In this document: in pieces, positions 17,542 to 25,800 of the stretch
How the letters are laid out: each line of letters begins with the position of its first letter
Position numbering within the stretch: position 1 is the stretch's first letter
Source: JBBKWU01 sp037969035
GTDB lineage: Bacteria > Pseudomonadota > Alphaproteobacteria > Micavibrionales > Micavibrionaceae
DNA length: 64,000 bases
Direction of reading: 5' to 3'
NCBI GenBank assembly: GCA_037969035.1
Contig: JBBKWU010000002.1
Location: forward strand, 186,001 to 250,000
Program-made: the position numbers and the translations under genes
The notes under the pieces: generated by a model
Told to the model about the DNA's origin: nothing
Seen by the model: only the letters and a program-made list of their open reading frames with translations
The model's database searches: none

Positions 17542-18396
17542 CTATTTAAAATACGGGTTGGGTGTTCTGTATTGCGGGTTGATTAACAACTGCCGCTGCT
17601 GCGTGTGATCCATCGTGACAGTTAAACGTTGAATGGATCGTATAGATGTATCAATCGTAATAGGTTGTCGCGGCACATAAAGTTGCCCATCTGGCATAAT
17701 AGTCCAGCTATCGTAATCAATGGTGCTTTCACGGCGTTCTGCTTTGGTGCTGAGTTCTGCCACGAATTTTGAACTCTCATCAACCACCATCGAAACACGA
17801 TCTTGAGCGCGCAAACGATCACGCTCTGCCTTATCACTAATCCCGTTTGTGGTCACAACAATACGGCCCGACCCCACATCAATAACCTTACCGCCGACAG
17901 TTTCGTTTAACGCAGTCGAACCAAGCGGCGTAGAAATCACCCAGCCGCCGCCCATAATGCGTTCGGTGGTTTCACCATTGATCGATTTTTGTGATAGTAC
18001 GGCCTGCGCATTGAATGATTTGGCTACAATATCTTGATAAGCATGAACTGTGACAACACTGCCGTCTGACATGTCGATGTCTGCGCGTAATGGATGCAGT
18101 TTATAAAGACTCGCCACATTAAAGGCCGTCGTGAGATCCGTAGCATTATTAATGTTGTGATGCCCGTTAAACAGCGCGCTTTTACTGCCTGGCGTACGCA
18201 GCGCAAAATTCGGAACATCAGAAAGCGTATGAAACGAATGCAAAACAGTCCCATCACCGCCAATATCAATAATGGCATTACAATCATCGAGAACGAAGTT
18301 ACCGAGCTCTGCACCTAAAAACGTCGCGAATTCGGACGATTTTTCATCCTTCGGATTAAAATGGAAATGTGGCCTGAGCACAGTTGATTTTTGCAT
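17542..18396 (-). CDS. nadK: Divergent NAD kinase
   Basis: NAD kinase phosphorylates NAD to NADP. The 284-residue protein has the catalytic GGDGT at 46-50 and the second signature region GGGWVISTPLGSTALNETVGG, which replaces the usual DGLIVSTPTGSTAYxLSAGG. The intervening and C-terminal parts are divergent from common NadK proteins, but the two motifs and size fit. It is the first gene of the NAD operon and begins 9 bases after GGGAGGG. Because it is first, its ribosome-binding site is the one exposed to the structured leader. Confidence 0.85.
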   Translation of the reverse strand: MQKSTVLRPHFHFNPKDEKSSEFATFLGAELGNFVLDDCNAIIDIGGDGTVLHSFHTLSDVPNFALRTPGSKSALFNGHHNINNATDLTTAFNVASLYKLHPLRADIDMSDGSVVTVHAYQDIVAKSFNAQAVLSQKSINGETTERIMGGGWVISTPLGSTALNETVGGKVIDVGSGRIVVTTNGISDKAERDRLRAQDRVSMVVDESSKFVAELSTKAERRESTIDYDSWTIMPDGQLYVPRQPITIDTSIRSIQRLTVTMDHTQQRQLLINPQYRTPNPYFK

Positions 18397-18402
18397 ATAC
18401 GT

Positions 18403-18538
18403 TTACCCTCCCAATCAAAGGAAAGCTCTCCCTAAAAAATATTCTCAATAAAAAGCGACCCTGAATACGGCCATGACAGATTTTTAGACAAAGCGAAAAC
18501 TGCCCTAACAGGCACACACTCTATTACATTCAGGGTAA
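18403..18538 (-). promoter_or_regulatory. Structured leader of the NAD operon (riboswitch- or attenuator-like)
   Basis: The predicted transcript begins with TTACCCTGAAT (18528-18538). Its ACCCTGAAT (18528-18536) pairs perfectly over 9 bp with ATTCAGGGT (18458-18466), closing a 61-base internal region that holds a smaller TGCC/GGCA hairpin. The same 5' end, TTACCCT, is also perfectly complementary over 7 bp to AGGGTAA (18403-18409), which overlaps the nadK Shine-Dalgarno GGGAGGG. The two pairings exclude each other, so the leader can switch between an open and a masked start site. A U-run (CGCTTTTT) follows the first stem. The pairings are seen in the sequence; ligand control is inferred. Confidence 0.55.
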
Positions 18539-18542
18539 TTGA

Positions 18543-18571
18543 CTCATACCTAATTCCATAAGATTAGTCAA
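18543..18571 (-). promoter_or_regulatory. Promoter of the NAD operon
   Basis: TTGACT, a 17-base spacer and TATGAG form a good sigma-70-type promoter on the minus strand. The start point would fall near 18536, exactly at the 5' arm of the leader stem, leaving a leader of about 140 bases. Confidence 0.65.
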
Positions 18572-18647
18572 TAACATACGCAATACACAGGCTTTGGCGC
18601 ACCGCATTTACACGCCGATTTTATGTGGAGATATATCGGTTAACCCT

Positions 18648-21467
18648 CTACAACAGACGGAAAACCTTCCGTGCCGTGCATAATGTATTTGGCACTTGCT
18701 GTATTTTAGATAGCATCGATTTTTGCTCATACAGCGCGTGAAACGAACTCGCCATATCAGCCATGGCTTTCAAACGAACAGCATCATCGCCGCTTAATGG
18801 CTGACCTGTTACATTTCGCCGCTTCAATTCGACCATAGGCGCACCATCCCGAATTTCCTGTGTCGTGGGTGCTGGAACAAGGCGCGGTTCGCGTGGGGGA
18901 CCGCCGTTGGAAAGGGTGTATTTCACACGTGCCCATGTTGCTTTGTCATGAAAGCGGTCAAGGAAACGATCACGCTCCAATTGCAGTAAACGGCTAATAT
19001 TCAATGTAATGCCCGCATGGATAGAAATGCTGTCCTCACCACGTTCATCCATAATTTGCTTCAATTTGGCCGCAACGGCGGCATCATCAACGTGCAAATC
19101 AACATCCGCACGATTTAATCGTTCACCACCTGTAAATATATCGGCAAGTGCATCAGCAACTTTCACATCGATATGATTAATAGCGCCTTTTGCTGGATCG
19201 CCACCCATCTTATACATGCGGTCCACATCCATGCGTATCGCGCTTTTGCCACTTAAGCCAGGTAAGTTAAAAGTAGGCATTGGCTTTGGCGCATAGTCCT
19301 TAGCCAGCTCAATTGCCTTTGCCTTGGCATCAGCCAAAACCCGATCAGGGTTCATCGAAATGCCATCATCCGCACTAAGCCATAATTTCTTTTTAGCGTC
19401 TTGCGCATTATGTGCACCAGAAACCAATGGGTTCGGCAAAGTCATCATAGATTCGATCACCGCAGGCATAGGCCCTTTCATTTGCCCTGGCTTTTCAAAC
19501 ATACGCTCCAAATAACGTGTTGTGCCGCCCCACCCTGGTATAAGGCCAAGGCCAGGCTCTGGAAGCGCAATCACTTGCTCAGGCCCAGATTGTATAGCAT
19601 CACAATGCATAAGAATTTCGCACGCTCCACCAAAAGCTCTATTTTTTTGATTTCCTTTTGGCGCACCAACGACAGGGAAAGGCGCTTGGTTCAGAGCGTT
19701 ATAGACAGATTGCCCCTGATAAACCATTTCTTCGACAACCTTGTACATATTCTTCTCAATATAACCACCAAGTCCCATTGCTCTAAGAACGGGTTTAACG
19801 CTCGCGTTCATGAAAATTTCAACCAATTTTAGGTTTGCACCGAATGAGAAGCTTTTCTCATCGTTATAAATAACCATGCCTTTATATTTATCGGGATTTG
19901 CGCTAACGAGCTTGATACTTTCGTTAATCACCCAAAACATGGATGGATCAATTACATTTTTAGGCGCATGGAATTCCAACGCCACAATGCCATCGCCGAT
20001 ATCCCAAAGGCTCGCCGAATTATGTGTCACCAACGGCTTGGATGACGCTTTAACATCATCAAGGCTAAGTACACCATCCTCACGTTTTATCGGAGCATAA
20101 CCACCGTCAAAGCTCATGACTTGGTTCTGCCCGTTTTCTTGACGGTAAAAGCTTTTCTTTTTGGCTTTAGCAAGCAAATCAGGAACCGCACGTCCTTCGG
20201 CTTCCAATTTCTCCGTGAACCATTTCACACCAAATTTATCCATCAATTCGAACGGGCCAAACTCCCAATTAAAGCCCGCACGCATAGCACTATCAACATC
20301 TTGCAGGTTATAAGAAAGCTCTTCAGCATGGTCGAGGACATACGTCATCAAATCGCGTATGACAGGCCATGCGAATTTTGCCGCGGGGTCACCTGATTCA
20401 AAAAACTTAGCAAAGCCACCATATTTTTTAATTTGTTTATCAAAACGGAAATAATCGCTGTTTTCAAAATCGCGGTATTCACCAGTAGCCAAATCACGAG
20501 ACTCTTTTCGTGGCTTACCTTTTTCATTAAGAATAAACGCATCATCAGCATCAACTTTTTTGCGGTAATAGCCGCCCTTGCTGTCGGCTTTGCGATTACC
20601 GAATAAGCCATTATCCATCATATCTGTAAGTTCTTCATTACCTGTATAGAGACGTTTGAATGCGTCTTCAGCAGGAAGATTTTCATTCAAATCAGTCCGC
20701 ACATGTTCAATGATATCAATCCCGACTTCATCGGCAAGCTTGAACAGACCAAGATGTGGAAACCCAAAAGCCGTCCCCATGATCGCATCAACATCTTCAA
20801 TCTTCATGTGTTGAGAAAGTGCTTCAACTTTAGCGCGCTCCATCGCGAATATACCAATGCGGTTCGCAATAAAGCCGCGCGCATTTTTACAATGCACGGT
20901 CTTTTTACCCAAAACGCGACTACCAAAATCCATGAGCGCTTTAACATTCTCAGGATCAGCATCATCATTAGAAATAATTTCGAGCAAATGCATCCAGCGC
21001 ACAGGATTAAAAAAGTGTGCATTGATAAAACGAGATTTCAAATCTTCCGATAATCCTTCGGTTAGGTCTTCTATCTGGATAGTTGATGTATTAGAAGAAT
21101 AAATCGTGGTTGGTTTGGCGACTTTATCAATGGCTTGATATATACCAGTTTTTACATGATTTGGTGCCAAAATACTCTCCACGATCCAATCACAATCGGC
21201 CAGTAGATCCATATTATTGGTGGAATCACCTGTTGTGATAAAACGCGCATTTTCGCGCGTCATCAACAGCTCATTAAACGGGTCCTTACCCGCATCCATC
21301 ATTGTTTTCGGCACGGCATTCACCATGCGTTCAACAGCTTTATCAGCATTTTCTTTGGTTTTATCGAGTAAAACAACCTCGACACCAGCATTCGCAAGCT
21401 GTGCAGCAATTCCGCCACCCATAGCGCCAGCACCAATAATGCCTACCTTTTTAATTTCTTTTGTCAT
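18648..21467 (-). CDS. 3-hydroxyacyl-CoA dehydrogenase / enoyl-CoA hydratase (FadN-type multifunctional enzyme)
   Basis: The protein should catalyse the hydration and NAD-dependent oxidation steps of beta-oxidation. The order is dehydrogenase first: GIIGAGAMGGGIAAQ NAD-binding loop at residues 9-23, then HFFNPVRWMHLLEII, RGFIANRIG and the C-terminal dehydrogenase parts to about 440. A crotonase-type domain follows (from about 490), with SFGANLKLVEIF and the PEPGLGLIPGWGGTTR oxyanion segment. This dehydrogenase-first order is like FadN rather than FadB. The 939 residues exceed FadN by about 150; the C-terminal 200 residues are helical. It starts 18 bases after the thiolase, giving a two-gene operon. 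Confidence 0.9.
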   Translation of the reverse strand: MTKEIKKVGIIGAGAMGGGIAAQLANAGVEVVLLDKTKENADKAVERMVNAVPKTMMDAGKDPFNELLMTRENARFITTGDSTNNMDLLADCDWIVESILAPNHVKTGIYQAIDKVAKPTTIYSSNTSTIQIEDLTEGLSEDLKSRFINAHFFNPVRWMHLLEIISNDDADPENVKALMDFGSRVLGKKTVHCKNARGFIANRIGIFAMERAKVEALSQHMKIEDVDAIMGTAFGFPHLGLFKLADEVGIDIIEHVRTDLNENLPAEDAFKRLYTGNEELTDMMDNGLFGNRKADSKGGYYRKKVDADDAFILNEKGKPRKESRDLATGEYRDFENSDYFRFDKQIKKYGGFAKFFESGDPAAKFAWPVIRDLMTYVLDHAEELSYNLQDVDSAMRAGFNWEFGPFELMDKFGVKWFTEKLEAEGRAVPDLLAKAKKKSFYRQENGQNQVMSFDGGYAPIKREDGVLSLDDVKASSKPLVTHNSASLWDIGDGIVALEFHAPKNVIDPSMFWVINESIKLVSANPDKYKGMVIYNDEKSFSFGANLKLVEIFMNASVKPVLRAMGLGGYIEKNMYKVVEEMVYQGQSVYNALNQAPFPVVGAPKGNQKNRAFGGACEILMHCDAIQSGPEQVIALPEPGLGLIPGWGGTTRYLERMFEKPGQMKGPMPAVIESMMTLPNPLVSGAHNAQDAKKKLWLSADDGISMNPDRVLADAKAKAIELAKDYAPKPMPTFNLPGLSGKSAIRMDVDRMYKMGGDPAKGAINHIDVKVADALADIFTGGERLNRADVDLHVDDAAVAAKLKQIMDERGEDSISIHAGITLNISRLLQLERDRFLDRFHDKATWARVKYTLSNGGPPREPRLVPAPTTQEIRDGAPMVELKRRNVTGQPLSGDDAVRLKAMADMASSFHALYEQKSMLSKIQQVPNTLCTARKVFRLL

Positions 21468-21485
21468 CTTTTATAGCCTTATCGA

Positions 21486-22688
21486 TTATGGTTTGAAGTG
21501 AGGATTTTCAATGATCATAGCCATGCCTTGACCACCACCAACACACAGTGTCGCCATACCGTATTGTTTATTCGCTTTTTGAAGCTCAAGTGCCAGCGTG
21601 CCTACAATCCGCGCACCTGTTGCACCAAGCGGATGTCCCATAGCAATCGCACCGCCATTCACGTTCACCTTATCAAGATCAGGTGCCATGCCCTGCTTGC
21701 CCCATTCTTTCATCACAGAAAGTGCCTGTGCTGCAAAGGCTTCGTTCAGCTCAATCACATCAATATCACTCATTTTAAGCCCTGCTTTTTCAAGCGCTTT
21801 TTTAGAGGCATCGACAGGACCAATTCCCATGATTTCAGGCGCACAACCAGATTTTCCTATCGCGATAATCCTCGCCATTACAGGAAGGCTGTTTTTCTGT
21901 GCAAAGGCTTCGGAGGTCACCATCACGGCAGAAGCACCATCTGTTATTTGCGAAGATGTTCCTGCGGTTACTGTACCGCCTTCTTTTTCATCTTTAGCGG
22001 CTGTTCTAATTTTCTTGAGGCCTTCCAGTGAAGAATCACGACGCACGCCGTCGTCATAATCCAATCCCTTTATAGGTACAATTTCATCTTTAAAACGTCC
22101 ACTATCCGCCGCCTTCATATGCAGCGTATGAGAGCGCAATGCAAACTCGTCTTGCTCTTGGCGGGTTATTCCATATTTTTCAGCAAGGTTTTCAGCAGTG
22201 ACCGGCATATTCATAAACGCCATCGGGCCGCTTTCAAGAACAGGGTTATTCATATCAGGGTTAAAGCCCGGCATCGGCGTATCGCTCATTTTTTCAATGC
22301 CCGTGCAGATATAGACATCATCAGGGCTATCCTTCACAAAACCATTCGCCATATCGATTGCGTAAAGAGAAGAGGCGCAGAACATGTTAACCGTCGCACC
22401 GCCAACGCTTTGCGGCAAAGCATTATTCGGATCCAACACAATTAAGCGCGCCATGTTCAAACCTTGGGATCCCTCTTGATTAACGCAGCCACTAATGATT
22501 TGCGTCACATATTTAGGATCAAGCTTTGTATCGCTCAGAATTTTATTAACGAGCGGCGTTTGCATTTCAATCGGATGGACATCCGCGAGGCGACCAGGCG
22601 GCTTCCCACTACCATAAATTGCGGCTTTAGCAAACGGCGTGCGTGCATAGCCTACAATCACGGCATGATTTTTGATTGAGTCACTCAT
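21486..22688 (-). CDS. fadA: Acetyl-CoA acyltransferase (thiolase)
   Basis: This thiolase cleaves 3-ketoacyl-CoA to acetyl-CoA and a shortened acyl-CoA. The two catalytic cysteines are Cys104 (NMFCASSLYA) and the one in CVGGGQGMA; the catalytic histidine is in MGHPLGATGARI, and the NEAFAAQA loop is present. The 400 residues are standard. It is the first gene of the pair with the dehydrogenase/hydratase, has AGGAGA as ribosome-binding site, and the promoter lies about 30 bases upstream. The symbol follows function; the gene could equally be called fadI or another thiolase name. Confidence 0.92.
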   Translation of the reverse strand: MSDSIKNHAVIVGYARTPFAKAAIYGSGKPPGRLADVHPIEMQTPLVNKILSDTKLDPKYVTQIISGCVNQEGSQGLNMARLIVLDPNNALPQSVGGATVNMFCASSLYAIDMANGFVKDSPDDVYICTGIEKMSDTPMPGFNPDMNNPVLESGPMAFMNMPVTAENLAEKYGITRQEQDEFALRSHTLHMKAADSGRFKDEIVPIKGLDYDDGVRRDSSLEGLKKIRTAAKDEKEGGTVTAGTSSQITDGASAVMVTSEAFAQKNSLPVMARIIAIGKSGCAPEIMGIGPVDASKKALEKAGLKMSDIDVIELNEAFAAQALSVMKEWGKQGMAPDLDKVNVNGGAIAMGHPLGATGARIVGTLALELQKANKQYGMATLCVGGGQGMAMIIENPHFKP

Positions 22689-22723
22689 ATTCTCTCTCCT
22701 GTTTTATATATTTTTTTGATTTC

Positions 22724-22764
22724 ATTATCATCACCGCCACGCACCGCGTCAAGAGACGTTGACG
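22724..22764 (-). promoter_or_regulatory. Promoter and overlapping palindromic operator of the thiolase operon
   Basis: TTGACG (22747-22752), a 17-base spacer and GATAAT (22724-22729) form a near-consensus promoter. CGTCAA-6 bases-TTGACG (22747-22764) is a perfect 6-base-arm palindrome covering the -35 box, as expected for a repressor such as a fatty-acid-responsive regulator. The regulator itself is not identified. Confidence 0.65.
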
Positions 22765-22891
22765 AATTAATCCCATCAACGATTAGGAAACAGAAGCTTT
22801 AGCAACAATATGCATAATCAGAGTCTCACTCTGAAAAACAGGAGAGAAAGTCAGTTCAATAGAATTATACGACAACGATTAATATGGGGTA

Positions 22892-25800
22892 TTAGTCCAT
22901 GGCTTCAAGTAGAGGTGCAACATAATCATACAGCTCGCCCGCGACCTGATTAAACCAGAGATTATCAATATCTTTTATTCCAAGAGCATCAAGATCAATG
23001 GCATCACCATATAACTCTTTAATCGTTTCATAGCGGCATATACTGCGGTTATTCATATCCTTGATATACGCAAACTCAGGAAGATATGTTTCAAACTTGC
23101 CATTGGCGCGTAATTGAATTTGACGCGCCAGATCTCCTTTTGAAATACCAAGAAAATCAGCCACGCTTTGGCGAACAGGCACAATACCACCCGTATCAAT
23201 CACAACGACTTGTACACGGCCACTGCCATCATCCAGCGCTTTGAAGGCAAAATTATCGGGTTTATTATCAAGCCACACATAGCCGCTAGCATTCAAATCC
23301 CGCATTGCGCCTTCATAGGCTTGCATTTGCGCGACGGTCATTGTACCGCGCCCCCCAGCAACACCACCTGTTTGTTCTCTGAGCATTTCATATGCTGGTG
23401 TTACACGTTCAGCAACAGTAACGCGCACGGCGGGTGATTGAGAGCCTGAATCCTCTGTCCGCACACGGCCTGCAGCAGCCTGATAATCATCACGAATTTC
23501 AACGGCGCGAATATGTTCCGATTTGATTTTGTTGCGCAGAACATTATCACCGAATGCGTCCAATTTGACGGCTGATGACCCTTCGCGCAAATAGGTAATG
23601 CGCACAACAAAATTTTCAGGATCATCTAACAACGCAAACGCCTCACTCGTAGAACCAGGGTTACCAACACGTGCACCGAGTTCTAATTCCATCTCACCTT
23701 TAGCAGAGTCCATCACTTTAACGACCGTGTCATCAGGCACGCGCTTATCAAATGAGTTAGGGATTTCATCACCAAAAACGGGCTCATCAATGTTTTGAGC
23801 GGCACGCTTCATTTCCACCGAGTTAGACATCGGCACCGAGGATGCATCCGGATCAAATCCAGGTGGCGGCTCTGGCGAATGAGCTGATGCGGGCGCAGGC
23901 TGCTTCTTTGGAACGTCCAATTTGCGAACGCCAGATGAATTAATCAACTCGAACGCAATAGGTTGCTTGGGCTGGAACGACTCAACCAATTTAGACGGCG
24001 GTAAGTCCATTTTAGACTCCGTGCGGGTTGCCATACGGCTTGATGCATACTGATCAACCAGCTCAATAGAACGACGCTCAGCATCCGTAAGGCTGCTTGC
24101 CCCTAACTCCGTGCGGCGCATATGTGAACTCATAGCAAAAGCTGCAAAATCTTGCCTTTCCGCATTCGATAGAACGTCTATAGCACTCACACTTTCAAGA
24201 TTACGGGCCGTTTTTCGTCCGCGCGCGATACGGTTCATCACCGTTAGTTTAGGAACAGTCTCCAAAGCACCTGTCGCCACACCAAAGCCAGACATCCCAA
24301 TACTCAGAGCGGTAGAATACCAAGCCTTTGCATTCTCTTGCGCTTTTTTATAGCGGTCTTCTCCTAAGATAACAGCCGCCCCCTTGGAAAATGTCAGCTC
24401 TCTTTGGGAGTCAAAATATTGATCTAGTTCATGCGCTGTGGTGGCGCCAAAATCAACCAAATCAAGCCCCAGAGTGATCAAGGACACAGCAACGTTTTCG
24501 CCAAGCATAAGTGGCATCGTTACGATACTAAGCAAAGCAAGTGACAAGTCAGTATCTTTATCAGCAAGTTTTTCTTGCTGACGCACAGCCAACGCAAAAG
24601 GTGCTACTTGATCGACCCAATATCGTGCCGTTGAATCAGACACCCACATGGTATGCTGTGAACCATCTGAGAGGCGTGTTCCCGCCGTTGTCACCAATTC
24701 CGATTTTAAAACCCGCGAAATTGGCTCGAAGCTAAATCCAGTGATACTGAGCAACTTCTTTACATCGCAATCACCAATTTCCTCCAACAAGGCTTTCGCT
24801 GCTCTAGCTTCGGCGCGAATTTTATCCACAGCCTCTATTGTCGCGGCTCTGCGCCGTGCCTTTACCTCGTCGACCGTCAGATTATATTGCTCGGCGAGCC
24901 ATTCAGGATCATTTAGAATGACATAACGATATTCGATTTCATCGCCGTTGATATGTTTTGTTTTCATGCGCAAAATCGGAATTGTTCGATCATAAATACG
25001 TGTCCGCAGCATGTTCATAAATCCTTGGATCGCCTCTTCGCTGCGCAAAATGTCGTTATATTTTGATGCATCTCTCGAATCCTGCTCGGACGCAACTTCC
25101 AGATACATATCACGGAGCAATAATGCTGCCGCATGATGACCGAATTTCGCAGACTGTCTGAGGATATGATTTTCTTGTGTAAGAATAATCATATTCCAGA
25201 TGCTTTTGCTTTCAGTCGCGCCAATATTTTCCATGTTGTATTCACTCAACTCGTCTTTATGACAGGCCGCAGTACGGCGCAGCGCATCATTCCAACGCCA
25301 AGACGCACCCTGCATCGAAGGTGAAGACCAAATTTTCACAGTTGATTTTAATGGTGGCTCTGCCAACAAAAAGGATTCAGAAACAAAATCATCATCAATA
25401 GTGGCGGTAAGCTGAACGGGCTTCTTCTTCGCCGTTTGCACAGGAATGCTTATCCCCTGCTCAAGGGACGGCTTGTCATTCATTTCATAAAGATCAAGAG
25501 GCGGGCTCAAATAAATCCGCTTACCTAAGTAATCAGCACGTTTTGCGACAATTTTCTGGTTTTTTGCGCCCTTCACGCCGCTTTGGCTTAAATCCAAATT
25601 TAGCGGGATACTGTCGATAGGAAGCTCCATATTTGTTTGTACCGCCAAATAAACACGCCCCGGTGCATAGGCGTTATTCAACAAATCAAACGGCTCATCT
25701 TCCACAAACCTGACAAAATGAAGCTGTGCAGAAATATCGCCGAACTGTAACGGCCAAATGCCATCAGTTCCATTGAGCTTAAGCGTCTGGTTTCCAGGCA

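Noticed and set aside
18600..18647. CCGAT/ATCGG hairpin as terminator of the beta-oxidation operon
   Set aside because: Five weak base pairs with a 15-base loop and no following T-run.
22810..22840. CAGAGT/ACTCTG inverted repeat as terminator of the giant gene
   Set aside because: The arms are short and no T-run follows on the minus strand.
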